From: a virus
Reading direction: 5' to 3' (one strand)
IMG/VR virus record: IMGVR_UViG_3300030329_002075
Location: 1-25,381 of that record
DNA length: 25,381 nt
Shown in pieces: positions 8,201 to 15,792 of the stretch. Below the pieces are notes generated by a model. That model saw only the letters and a list, made by a program, of their open reading frames with translations, searched no databases and was not told the DNA's origin. Positions within the stretch are counted from its first letter, which is position 1; each line of letters opens with the position of its first letter. A program made the position numbers and the translations under genes.

Positions 8201-11057
8201 ATAAATCTACATCTGCGTCTATAGGAACGGTTTCAAACACCATTGTTGTTTCTGCTCTAACTACTTCAATTTCGCAACTAACAGTAGAGGTTTTTTCTGT
8301 CCAACCTAAAAAACCAGGGCAGCGACCAACTCCCCCTCTTATTCTTAGTTCTAATTTTTTATCAGCAGCATCTGTTCCATCCGTAGAAAAAAATTGATAT
8401 TGATTATCATTATCTACAAATACAGGGTTGTTTGGGTTAATAGTATTGTTGCCGATGGTAGAAGTAAAAGTGTTAGAAACAGGAACTCCTCCAAATCCAT
8501 CTTGCACTCCTGTTGTTACTCCTCCTGTAAAATCTATTCCTTCTCCTACTACAAAATCATACAAGTTATCATAATCGGTTGAGGCAGTAAAAGTTTTTTC
8601 AAATTCATACGCCACAAACGCACACGAGCCTCTTTCTGCACGATTTCTTTCCATTACTATAGTAAATTTTACCCTAGAGCCTTGCGGTAAATCATAATTA
8701 GTAAAGGTAGTTGTGCCTGTCCCATCAGTAGAAGAAGTGTAGCATGGATATATTAATACCCCAGCTGATGCGCTTTCTTCGGGATTTTCTACTACTTCTC
8801 TGCCGTTATAAATAAAATAATCAGCATCAGCAGTATTGCCTGCAGAAAAATTACGAGGTTTTAATTGTAAATAGACTCCCTTTAAAGGCTCGACTGCATT
8901 CCCTGCAGAATCTGTTATTCCAGTTAAAAATCCTGCTGCTTGAGAAGATACATCTAACGCAACTGTAGTAACTAATTGACCTAACGGGCCATTACAATCT
9001 CGTTTTACCACTAGCCTATCTCCCGCCTTAACCATTGTTTGATTGTTGCTTTCTAGTTTAAAATAAACAGAATTATCACGGCTATCTTTATAAAAAATAT
9101 TTGCATAAATAGTTTCGTAAGTTGCTTGAGAGCGTTTGACTACAAATTTATATTTGGTAGCCCACGTAGGAGCTAATAAAAGTGGGGTAATAGGAAGCTG
9201 CGCTCTAATATAATTTTGTCTTGTAGAGTTTCTAGCAGGAACAAACACGGTATTGTTTTGAGATACTAATGCGGTAGTTGCTCTATTGTATTCATCCATG
9301 TAAACAATACCCACCTCATAATCACGATTACTATGTAAACTTTTTATACTTCCGTCTTGAAGAAAGTTTACGTCAGGAGTAGTAGTAAATTTAAAATATT
9401 GATACAAAGGAGCGGCCGTACCTCCTGCGGGATTAGTATCTGTATATTTCATAGCAAGAAGTTGTATTTTTATTTCATCACTTCCAGGGGTAGTTATTAA
9501 CGCTAATGCCGATGAATACGATTGGCCTACACCCGATATTCCACTATCATTTTTTACCCAGCTAATGTCGGCACTGCTGTCTGTGGGATTGGTAACACTA
9601 CAATTAAAAATATCCGTAAGAGTTGTTCCTAAAGCACAGTTGGCTACAGTTTGAATATTACTGGGTGTTCCTAAAGCGTTAGCAAACTCTGTGCTTGACG
9701 CCATGTCATAGGTGTTATTATAGCTGTTAGATAAAGTAAAAGTTAAAGTAAAGTCAGTAGCTGCTTGACCTGTACTTACTCCCCCTGATGTACCGCTCCA
9801 TGTAGAATGAATATAAGTAAAGTTAATAGTTAAAATAGACCCTGCTGTGTAAGTTAGCCCTGACAAATCAATAGTAGCTTGAGAATCGGTAGTGGTGACC
9901 GTGCCATCAATCGTATAATTTGATCCATTTGTAAGAGTAGAGGTGGGGGTGCTTATTGTAATATCTTTTTCTTGTAAAGAAGTAGTGTAAGTTAAAGATA
10001 CTTTCTCGTCGTTTTTATCTATTAAATTGTAACCGTCTACATAATTTCCATAAAACAAACGATTCCCCATCATTGTTTGAGCTTGAGCATAACGCGGCAC
10101 GTTATCATACAAACGCAGCAACTCATCTGATCCTAATGTAGTATATATTTTACCGTTATCAAAAGTAATAGTTTGGGTGTTATTGTCTCCCCATCCTACA
10201 TCATCTTTAGTATAGCGTTCTATTACATTAATAGTTGTTTCGTCAGTCATTTTAAAACATAAATCTATTCCGACTACATTTTCTCCTCCCGTATCAAAAC
10301 TAATATTTACAGTATTGTAAATATTTTCCATCCCATTATTTTCATAAGTTGCGGGGTCTAAACGAAATGTTCCTGGAACAAATGCAGGCTCAGTAAATTG
10401 AGACAGCGCGCTATATTCTCCGTCTTTATATTTATACCTATAAGCAAAAGCAATAAACCTATCTTCAATATAATTATCAGGGTTGCTGCTTTTAAACAAA
10501 GAAATTGTAGGAGCAGTTTTTGGAGGCGCAACTATTACGTTAATATCTTCGGCTTTTAGATTATCAACACCAGCTACACTAGGAGCGGGATACGAACGCG
10601 TAACATTTATTTTTCTAGGGGGATTATAATCGTCAGTAAAAAACAATAAATCATCTATTTTATCTACCCCTGTAATTAAATATTTTGTGTTAAAATTTAA
10701 AACAGTTTTAGACAACACATGATAAGTAAGAGTGTTGTCAGTTGTTTTAAAAGAAACAATCATATCTATATTAGAATTGTCATCGCCTTGAAACCCTTTT
10801 ACAAACCAATATACAGTTTCATTTGCTCCGTCTTCATACACTCCAATACATTTACTGGTAGAAGCTAAATTAATTCCTAAATAACGTAAAGTAGTAAGTT
10901 GACTATTTCCTTTAGAATTTTCTACTGAACCGATTTCTGTGTTTTCTGTAGAGCCTAGACGAACGTTCATAGCGTCTACATATTCTCCTTGACGAACTAA
11001 ACGCTCATCAACGCTTTTATTCATTCGTCCTAATATAAAATTCTTTTGTATTTCCAT
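5232..11057 (-). CDS. Giant nozzle/muzzle-type tail protein with Cys-rich C-terminal modules
   Basis: 1941 residues, the largest gene here. The N-terminus (about 5-50) carries the pattern N-F-I-x-G-R-M-N ... D-E-R-L-V-x-x-G-E-Y-x-D-A-x-N-V ... G-S-V-E-N ... G-N, seen in crAss-like and marine phage proteins annotated as stabilization, muzzle or tail-hub proteins. Repeating beta-rich segments such as LLFFTDDYNPPRKINV and RLFYGNYVDGYNLID suggest a beta-propeller, as in T7 gp12 and P22 gp10. Residues about 982-1046 are a beta module (KLEDN ... IGDTVFN ... ITAIDSATVLSLDADIM) also found in the 333-residue connector. From residue 1293 to the end there are about 22 cysteines, against about 10 in the first 1290 residues. 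This region also has two copies of a module ending in L-A-A-x-G-Y-Y and Cys (about 1560-1620 and 1815-1873), and it ends CPTCPT. It sits one base after the ring protein gene. I infer the distal tail nozzle, with disulfide-stabilised surface domains. Confidence 0.7.
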   Translation of the reverse strand: MEIQKNFILGRMNKSVDERLVRQGEYVDAMNVRLGSTENTEIGSVENSKGNSQLTTLRYLGINLASTSKCIGVYEDGANETVYWFVKGFQGDDNSNIDMIVSFKTTDNTLTYHVLSKTVLNFNTKYLITGVDKIDDLLFFTDDYNPPRKINVTRSYPAPSVAGVDNLKAEDINVIVAPPKTAPTISLFKSSNPDNYIEDRFIAFAYRYKYKDGEYSALSQFTEPAFVPGTFRLDPATYENNGMENIYNTVNISFDTGGENVVGIDLCFKMTDETTINVIERYTKDDVGWGDNNTQTITFDNGKIYTTLGSDELLRLYDNVPRYAQAQTMMGNRLFYGNYVDGYNLIDKNDEKVSLTYTTSLQEKDITISTPTSTLTNGSNYTIDGTVTTTDSQATIDLSGLTYTAGSILTINFTYIHSTWSGTSGGVSTGQAATDFTLTFTLSNSYNNTYDMASSTEFANALGTPSNIQTVANCALGTTLTDIFNCSVTNPTDSSADISWVKNDSGISGVGQSYSSALALITTPGSDEIKIQLLAMKYTDTNPAGGTAAPLYQYFKFTTTPDVNFLQDGSIKSLHSNRDYEVGIVYMDEYNRATTALVSQNNTVFVPARNSTRQNYIRAQLPITPLLLAPTWATKYKFVVKRSQATYETIYANIFYKDSRDNSVYFKLESNNQTMVKAGDRLVVKRDCNGPLGQLVTTVALDVSSQAAGFLTGITDSAGNAVEPLKGVYLQLKPRNFSAGNTADADYFIYNGREVVENPEESASAGVLIYPCYTSSTDGTGTTTFTNYDLPQGSRVKFTIVMERNRAERGSCAFVAYEFEKTFTASTDYDNLYDFVVGEGIDFTGGVTTGVQDGFGGVPVSNTFTSTIGNNTINPNNPVFVDNDNQYQFFSTDGTDAADKKLELRIRGGVGRCPGFLGWTEKTSTVSCEIEVVRAETTMVFETVPIDADVDLYYDGSKNYDIVNGYHTDGHTLLSGTATATTVNKLEDNTKSFPSIPNSATPFIAIGDTVFNTTDNTSAKITAIDSATVLSLDADIMVSGETYTILTASATDNQPQTSTQEGIINLDFFDCFTFGNGVESYKIFDSLTGHSFNLGERTTTVANQEYKEADRFAGITYSGVYNDESNINNLNEFNLSLANFKNLEKSFGSIEILHARETDILVLQEDKISYVLADKNLISDAAAGGAIVSTPTVLGTQIARTEEYGISHNAESFVAYGYNRYFTDAKRGAVLQLKGSSYNTDKLSVISEAGMRSWFRDLFNTNFYTQKLGGFDPYMNEYVLSNNEDAIPTPTVCIACDTEVSQNETTDSYVYCVDAGATTGLITVTYTIDSIDVGNTITVSTTYNGVAAGSSGAISASGDYTFSKSLSTVNQVDVAVTAPSAGGKASYTLKVSCPATNELTIIQLALNVPGEEDQRIHDAFTFGSAYDETQIIFEADGISNYRTQTGTAGTGVFPLTGETITMISEKQSGDDFVFDSAKDKFKYLVSSTLYTDTDADINTLIPLLSTATPITNPSTGKYQASFTYTNATPDPYLYLVSDYREPTSVTLCYHVSDPVDVCCTCTSSSTYYLDSSTLATATAVYTDANLTTLAANGYYATTPSPTSYRQQIAGVLTSAVACTGCAVTCNTGNVTISTPSPGVYTMTVDFTGQSSGPVTVLFTPGSEPVALSITYNSTTYNTLAGPSVDLTAHPTGCVGDVVGLSGSTCTNAAAGTLTMNSYEYDSGSSTFVWDGATTEIFTIADVDLQAGSLGVLKMVIPFDAAVVDKTMTVKMAAVCPNSSASTSSPIFNIPCVVALTSATASVVQAVKADACAETNTSATTYHTTGASTPAVGDWVFSDSSGATALAAGYYLYVYNRYMLVSSCGVVIETGYCVTPACADLFNDGPNPTSDFSWTDEDGNPQTTTVANGDTAYVCTTTLPTTSTGGTVVWPSTAPGCPTCPT

Positions 11058-11058
11058 G

Positions 11059-11982
11059 CTATTTTATCCACTTGGCTTGACCCCTAAGGTTCATTAACAA
11101 CCTGCTAGGGTGAATATTACTTAATCGTATTTTTGCATTGCGTAACAAAGAAGATTTATCTTTTTGCGCTCTTCTTACAATATACTCTTGAATCCCCAAG
11201 CGGCTATTTAAAATAGCATATTTTATATAAGCATAGACATATTCTTCAAATAACTTGTTAACATTTACATTTCCATCTGCTCCGCTTTCCATACCATCTG
11301 AAACGTATTCTAATATACATTTTTCTCCTTTCATTCCAGAGCTAAAGTTAATCACCCCACCTCTTTTGTTTATGCTAAACGTAGGATTAGAATTAGCCGT
11401 CTCAGTATTTAAACCGTATCGTTGTCCTACTCCGTATTCAAAATACCAATTTCCATCTATACACCACCCTTCGCAGTTATTGTAAGGGCTGTCTTCATTA
11501 AGATAAAGGCTTTTTAACTTTCCATCTAAACGAGCTAAATCAATACCTGAGTTTTCTGGTTTTAAAACATTACCATCTTGGTCAAATAATATTTTATTAT
11601 TATTATCTTGTAGGTAAGTGCCGCTCCAATTTGTTTGAATGTTTTCGGTTAATGGAAATAAGGTGTTGTCTTTAAATAAAGAAATACGCACATAATTTAC
11701 ATAGTCTTGTGGAAGAATAAAACGAATATCATTTCCAATATCTAATTCTAAAATTTTTATTTCTTTTAACGCATCATAATTTAATTCTTGAATTGCTCTT
11801 TTTGCATGAAACAACACTTGATATCTGTTTAAATCATTTACTAATTTATCATTACCAACATACATTAACATAAAGTTGTTAACAATATCTGCTAATGAGA
11901 CGTACTGATATGAACCCCAATTTGCATCGGTCGGCTTCGTGCCATTGTTTTCGTAATATTTGTAATCTGTTATATAAGCCAT
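11059..11982 (-). CDS. Head-tail connector / ring protein
   Basis: 307 residues starting MAYITDYKYYENNGTKPTDA. The N-terminal 100 residues are helical (SLADIVNNFMLMYVGND, RYQVLFHAKRAIQELNYDAL), followed by a beta-rich centre (IRFILPQDYVNYVRISLF) and a C-terminal helical end (FEEYVYAYIKYAILN, RRAQKDKSSLLRNAKIRLSN). This helical-beta-helical plan and the place between another connector gene and the nozzle gene fit the adaptor/tail-tube class (T7 gp11 or crAss ring protein). No enzymatic motif is present. It is packed tightly: one base before each neighbour. The assignment rests mainly on position and fold guess. Confidence 0.6.
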   Translation of the reverse strand: MAYITDYKYYENNGTKPTDANWGSYQYVSLADIVNNFMLMYVGNDKLVNDLNRYQVLFHAKRAIQELNYDALKEIKILELDIGNDIRFILPQDYVNYVRISLFKDNTLFPLTENIQTNWSGTYLQDNNNKILFDQDGNVLKPENSGIDLARLDGKLKSLYLNEDSPYNNCEGWCIDGNWYFEYGVGQRYGLNTETANSNPTFSINKRGGVINFSSGMKGEKCILEYVSDGMESGADGNVNVNKLFEEYVYAYIKYAILNSRLGIQEYIVRRAQKDKSSLLRNAKIRLSNIHPSRLLMNLRGQAKWIK

Positions 11983-11983
11983 A

Positions 11984-12985
11984 TTATTCTGCTACTTCTT
12001 CTTGGTTTTCTCTTGCTTCCTCTACTTGTCCAAATTTATACACTTCTCCTTCTCTAATAGAGATTCCAGCAAATTGTAATATTTTATTTACCAAATCAGG
12101 TTCGTCTGAGCTTGGTAATTCAAAGTCTTGATAGTCTGCTTTTGTAGGATCAAAAACAGGTGCTCCTGTAACCACATTAGTATATGTCCATTTAGGAGTA
12201 AGTGGATACCTAACATATTGTGCTTGCACTGCGCCTTTTTGTCTGATAGTGCTTGGGTATACCGTTACAGTATTTCCTGTGCCCGTAGAGGTTGCTCCAC
12301 CTAACACATAACACGGATACTCACTAGTAGGTGCAGTAAGCGATGAGCTAGTTAAATAAAAAACTTTGTTTTGTGTTACACGCTCTACTTCTCTTATTTG
12401 ATCAGCGTTGTATATAACATAATTTTGTCCTGCTGCCATTATATCCTCACTTAAACTTAAAGTGGTGGCGCTATCAACTGCAGTAACATACGCCTTCGAT
12501 ATAGGAGCGGAACTGGTGTTCACTACAATACTCCCGACAGCAGGTGAAATTGCAGGAATAGTAGAAAATGTTTGACCCCCATCAATAAGTTTATATCCTT
12601 GTGCGCCTGTGGTTGTACCATTAAATAGTTCGGCGGGATAATAAAAAATTTTGTTTATAAAATAATAATCAGAAGGAAGGCTATATAAGTTAGCATTATT
12701 TAAGTTGGCTACAGTTTGATCTAAAAATACTTCTGCAGAAAAACTATCCATTACTTCTAATAACCCTTTGTTTATATCCGCATATCCTGAGTTATTTACT
12801 GTACGTTTAGCAATGGCTGTACGTAGGTTTTCTGAGCTCAACCACTGGTTATATTGATAGAAATAATCTTCAAAAATATCGAGCTGTGCTTGTTGTGCAA
12901 ACAAGTTAAAATCACCAGGAGAAATGTACCCGTAATTGTTTTTGTTTGCTATTGCCAATACAGTTTGTCTTACTGAATCAATCAT
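11984..12985 (-). CDS. Head-tail adaptor protein with inserted beta module
   Basis: 333 residues. The N-terminal part (1-60) is helical and Gln-rich (DFNLFAQQAQLDIFEDYFYQ), and the C-terminal end is again acidic and helical (DEPDLVNKILQFAGISIREG). Between them, residues about 131-194 form a beta module (YKLIDGGQTFSTIP ... VGSIVVN ... AYVTAVDSATTLSLSEDIM) closely resembling one in the nozzle-like protein and more loosely one in the capsid protein. It is the first gene after a strong terminator and a promoter-like element, so it probably opens a new transcription unit with the ring and nozzle genes. A connector binding the portal is inferred from gene order. I could not link it by sequence to a named family. 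Confidence 0.55.
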   Translation of the reverse strand: MIDSVRQTVLAIANKNNYGYISPGDFNLFAQQAQLDIFEDYFYQYNQWLSSENLRTAIAKRTVNNSGYADINKGLLEVMDSFSAEVFLDQTVANLNNANLYSLPSDYYFINKIFYYPAELFNGTTTGAQGYKLIDGGQTFSTIPAISPAVGSIVVNTSSAPISKAYVTAVDSATTLSLSEDIMAAGQNYVIYNADQIREVERVTQNKVFYLTSSSLTAPTSEYPCYVLGGATSTGTGNTVTVYPSTIRQKGAVQAQYVRYPLTPKWTYTNVVTGAPVFDPTKADYQDFELPSSDEPDLVNKILQFAGISIREGEVYKFGQVEEARENQEEVAE

Positions 12986-13001
12986 AGAAATATCTTTTCT
13001 A

Positions 13002-13009
13002 CAAAGATA
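13002..13009 (-). promoter_or_regulatory. TAnnTTTG promoter-like element (TATCTTTG) for the connector/nozzle unit
   Basis: The minus strand reads TATCTTTGTAGAAAAGATAT, 16 bases before the ATG at 12985. It lies directly behind the terminator at 13017-13048, which is where a new unit would be expected to start. No -33 TTTG was found because the terminator T-tract occupies that region. Confidence 0.55.
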
Positions 13010-13012
13010 ATT

Positions 13013-13048
13013 AAAAAAAAAGAGGCTAAATTTTTTTAACCTCTTTTT
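13013..13048 (-). terminator. Intrinsic terminator after the 101-residue gene
   Basis: On the minus strand AAAAAGAGGTTAAA pairs with TTTAGCCTCTTTTT across a four-base loop (14 pairs with one G-U), continuing into a U-rich tail. It lies about 20 bases after the stop of the 101-residue gene and just before the TATCTTTG element, so it separates two transcription units. Confidence 0.88.
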
Positions 13049-13069
13049 GATATTTAAAGCTATTAACTG

Positions 13070-13375
13070 TTATGAGAAGCTAATACCTGAAATTTCAGGC
13101 ACTGCGCCACCAGCATCAGTTATTCCTGATAAACTTACCTGCACAGATGGCTTTTGCCAACTTAACTGTAGTGCGTCCAAGATATTATCTTGAATTTTAT
13201 TCCTTATCTCTTCATTGTTAGCCGCCATTGTGTCATGAGCAATAGTGCACTTTTTTCCTGAAGTATAATGAATATCAACCGCAGTTGTAGATGTTTGTTC
13301 AACAATAGCTACTTCGTTAATAAGAACAAGTTGATTATCCTCATTCTTTACTGGGATACTTAAATACTTTTGCAT
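13070..13375 (-). CDS. Small protein of unknown function in the head module
   Basis: 101 residues starting MQKYLSIPVKNEDNQLVLIN. The first 50 residues look like a beta sheet (VAIVEQTSTTAVDIHYTSGK, then KCTIAHDT), followed by a helix (NNEEIRNKIQDNILDALQLS) and a short C-terminal tail (VSLSGITDAGGAVPEISG). Small proteins with a Y-L-S-I-P-V opening occur near capsid genes of marine phages as I recall, without a known role. It is a candidate capsid decoration or small virion protein. It is transcribed alone or with the 273-residue gene: a promoter-like element and a palindrome lie upstream and a strong terminator follows. A single small gene insulated this way may be expressed at a high level. 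Confidence 0.55.
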   Translation of the reverse strand: MQKYLSIPVKNEDNQLVLINEVAIVEQTSTTAVDIHYTSGKKCTIAHDTMAANNEEIRNKIQDNILDALQLSWQKPSVQVSLSGITDAGGAVPEISGISFS

Positions 13376-13399
13376 AGTAAAAAAAATTTAAGGGTTTTG

Positions 13400-13413
13400 T
13401 GAGAATATTCTCA
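13400..13413. promoter_or_regulatory. Perfect 14-bp palindrome TGAGAATATTCTCA
   Basis: TGAGAATATTCTCA reads the same on both strands. It lies three bases downstream of the TATCTTTG element and about 25 bases before the ATG of the 101-residue gene. That place fits a dimeric repressor operator over the transcription start. Because there is no loop it would make a poor RNA hairpin. It occurs once in the window as far as I could see. Confidence 0.4.
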
Positions 13414-13416
13414 TCA

Positions 13417-13424
13417 CAAAGATA
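13417..13424 (-). promoter_or_regulatory. TAnnTTTG promoter-like element (TATCTTTG) before the 101-residue gene
   Basis: The minus strand reads TTAGTTATCTTTGTGATGAG just after the 273-residue gene. It fits the Bacteroidota -7 box and is followed at once by the 14-bp palindrome. A leader of about 40 bases would precede the ATG at 13375, the longest of the six such elements here. Confidence 0.5.
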
Positions 13425-13425
13425 A

Positions 13426-14247
13426 CTAATCTTTTAGTTTCTTTTCTAGCATTTTTAATGTCTCTATTCCCTCATCCGATTGTAAATAAGAAGCTAATAT
13501 ATAAACAGGCTGTTCTCCGTAAGGAACAGTAAGAATTTTGTTTTTATTTCCTTTTAGGTTAAAACAAATATCTTTATTGTTATTTTTTAATATTACCAAA
13601 GATTCACTAAAAAATTTAGCTGCAGTATTTTGTAAACGCAACATTGGATCATCTAACGCATTGAGAAAATCTTTTGGTTGGGTTTTAGCAAACACCAACA
13701 CATCTCTTTTTAATTCTGCGTTTGAGACGGTTTCTACATTTTGTCCAAGGTATACTCTTGCAATGCTTTCTACCATACCTATCTCTAAATCACGAGCCGC
13801 AATTAAAGCGTCTACCTCATAGTTAAGAGTATCCATTTCTACTTTAGCGTCTAAAGAAGTGTCTACTTCTTTAAAAGCTTTTCCATTTAAAGGGTGTAGT
13901 TCTAAAAACTGTTGTAATACAGGATTGTTAGCAGGCACATGTAGTGAGCCGTCTTCAAACATAATAGGCTCTAAAATAGCATTTCCGTCTTGCTCATCTT
14001 CAAAAGGGCTTTTTTGATTACGCGCATAACGTAACGCCCTATTTACTTTACCATCAAAGTGCATTAAAGGAAATCTACGAGTATTTCGAGATGCCAACAT
14101 ATAAGTTAAAGGTTGCATCTCATCAGTGAGAACGTAAAACCTATCTTTTATAGGAACTTCATTCTGTTCAGGAGCGGATTTTTTAACTGTTTCTGATTGA
14201 AACACCTTCTCCTTTGATTTGTTTTTTTTTGATTTTATTTTTTCCAT
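13426..14247 (-). CDS. Protein of unknown function next to the major capsid gene
   Basis: 273 residues. The first 30 are very basic (MEKIKSKKNKSKEKVFQ). Residues 35-115 contain F-Y-V-L-T-D-E-M-Q-P-L-T-Y-M-L-A-S-R-N and a short Arg-rich part (KVNRALRYARNQKSPFEDEQ). Residues 125-200 are acidic and helical (LNYEVDALIAARDLEIGM, ELKRDVLVFAKTQPKDFLNA), and the C-terminus resembles a small domain with VPYGEQPVYILASYLQ. I do not recognise the family; similar genes follow the capsid gene in marine Bacteroidota phages as I recall. It starts a new unit behind the capsid terminator, with a degenerate TAACTTTA upstream. A head-completion or capsid-associated role is plausible from position only. Confidence 0.55.
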   Translation of the reverse strand: MEKIKSKKNKSKEKVFQSETVKKSAPEQNEVPIKDRFYVLTDEMQPLTYMLASRNTRRFPLMHFDGKVNRALRYARNQKSPFEDEQDGNAILEPIMFEDGSLHVPANNPVLQQFLELHPLNGKAFKEVDTSLDAKVEMDTLNYEVDALIAARDLEIGMVESIARVYLGQNVETVSNAELKRDVLVFAKTQPKDFLNALDDPMLRLQNTAAKFFSESLVILKNNNKDICFNLKGNKNKILTVPYGEQPVYILASYLQSDEGIETLKMLEKKLKD

Positions 14248-14270
14248 TTGATAAAATTTAATTAAAGTTA

Positions 14271-14304
14271 AAAATAAAAAAAGGGGGAGAGAAAAACTCT
14301 CCCC
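14271..14304 (-). terminator. Strong intrinsic terminator after the major capsid gene
   Basis: The minus strand forms GGGGAGAG-TTTTT-CTCTCCCC (eight perfect pairs, six of them G-C, in an otherwise AT-rich genome), then C and a T-rich tail (TTTTTTTATTTT). It begins about 28 bases after the capsid stop. A T-run also flanks the other side, so it may act in both directions. It ends the unit that runs from the holin region to the capsid gene. Confidence 0.92.
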
Positions 14305-14332
14305 TTCTTTTTTTGTGTGATTATGCTAAATC

Positions 14333-15772
14333 CTAAGCTTCTTTAAATAAGAAGAAATTGTTAGCACCGAGAGTACATAGAGCTCTTTCTGATAAGAAAT
14401 GTACTTCCATTGCATCAAGATCGCTTGTAGCAGCGCCACCAGCAGAACCTGTGATCCAAGTTTTGTACCTTCTGTCTTCAGTCTCACTAGCTCTATATCT
14501 AACGTGTAAGAAAGGTCTCTTAGCATTTTTACCAAGAATTTGATCATACACAGATGTTGAACCAGCTGGAACAAGAACACCATTAATTTTACCCCCTACA
14601 ATACCGCCTCTAAGAGCAGCATCGTTTAAATATTTCCAGTCTGTTTTGTAGAAGTCGTAACCTCTTCTAAAACCACTGAATCCTAAATTCAACGCCATAT
14701 CTTCATCGTTGTCAAAAAGACCATAAGAAGTACCACCAGCTCCATGAGAATTTTGAGCTGCTAACATATCATCCATGTCAAAGATAAAATCTCTGTTTGC
14801 AAAGATGACATTTTCTTCTATTGCGCCTTGTTTGTCTAATCTTGAGATAATTGCATCAAAATCAGCTAGAGCAGTTGGGTTTCCACCGCCCCAAACGTTT
14901 CCTCTTGCATTAATTACATAGAACAATCCGTCTGAACCGTTTAAGTCAGCTGCAGAAGCTGCTGCTGCTACTCCTTGGAAGTAACCACCAGCTCCAGAAG
15001 CTGCATCCGCAGGCACTGCTTCAATCATTGCCATTTCAAGATAGTCGTCGAAACGTAATCTTGTTTCATGCTCTGATTTTAGATACCATAAGTATCCTGA
15101 AGCTCCATCTTCAGTAGTAATTTCTACCCATCCAATTTGAGCCATGTCTGATCCAGATACTGAATATTTGTCTTTGATGATAATAGGTTTATTATCAAAA
15201 AATACATCATCAGATTCTACTGATTCGGCCATTCCACTAGTTCCTTTATTAAATTCAGAACCATATACATAAACCGTACATTGTATTGCTGTTGCCATTG
15301 TTTGGCCGCCACCCTCATAGTATGCAGCGGTAAATGTTCCCAAAGTATAATCTACTGCAGTAACAACTGCTTTGTTTTCAAAAGTAGAACCAGCTGTGTT
15401 ATCAGAGATAAATACAGTTTGTCCAACTCTAATGTTAATTCCTCCTGTACCAGGGGTTAACGCATCGTTTACAGTCCATACTGCGTCGTCATCTCCTGCA
15501 TTCCCAGCAGAAGTAACATTAGTATATTTAGTATGCAGTCTACCTTGCTCTGCCCATTTAATAAGGTCAGAGTTAGAAGGCATTTCTGCTCCTACCATTC
15601 TTAAAAATGCGGCAATAGTTCTATTGCCATATCTTTCAAATTCTTTTTCATAAGTATCAGGTAGATACTGATTCAAAAAATTGAAATTATTTATATAATT
15701 CGTCGAGAGGGCTACCCTCTCCGCACTTGGTTGTAAGTCATAACCAGGTGCTGCTTGTACGCTTCCAGGCAT
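14333..15772 (-). CDS. Major capsid protein
   Basis: 479 residues, directly after portal and scaffold and before a strong terminator, the normal place and size for a HK97-fold capsid protein. The N-terminal region has FNFLNQYLPDTYEKEFERYG and FLRMVGAEMPSNSDLIKWAE, which resembles capsid proteins of crAss-like and marine Bacteroidota phages. Residues about 108-170 (VGQTVFISDNTAG ... AVVTAVDYTLGTF) look like an inserted beta module related to one in the connector and nozzle-like proteins. The second half has the mixed helical-beta character of the A domain (DFDAIISRLDKQGAIEENVI, FIFDMDDMLAAQN) and the usual C-terminal strand (MEVHFLSERALCTLGANNFF). No protease gene lies in the cassette, so proteolytic maturation is not suggested. 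Confidence 0.85.
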   Translation of the reverse strand: MPGSVQAAPGYDLQPSAERVALSTNYINNFNFLNQYLPDTYEKEFERYGNRTIAAFLRMVGAEMPSNSDLIKWAEQGRLHTKYTNVTSAGNAGDDDAVWTVNDALTPGTGGINIRVGQTVFISDNTAGSTFENKAVVTAVDYTLGTFTAAYYEGGGQTMATAIQCTVYVYGSEFNKGTSGMAESVESDDVFFDNKPIIIKDKYSVSGSDMAQIGWVEITTEDGASGYLWYLKSEHETRLRFDDYLEMAMIEAVPADAASGAGGYFQGVAAAASAADLNGSDGLFYVINARGNVWGGGNPTALADFDAIISRLDKQGAIEENVIFANRDFIFDMDDMLAAQNSHGAGGTSYGLFDNDEDMALNLGFSGFRRGYDFYKTDWKYLNDAALRGGIVGGKINGVLVPAGSTSVYDQILGKNAKRPFLHVRYRASETEDRRYKTWITGSAGGAATSDLDAMEVHFLSERALCTLGANNFFLFKEA

Positions 15773-15792
15773 AATTTATTTATTTTAAATGT

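Noticed and set aside
14326-14583. Second minus-strand frame of 85 codons inside the capsid gene
   Set aside because: It overlaps the capsid C-terminus in another frame, has no coupling signal and no recognisable content.
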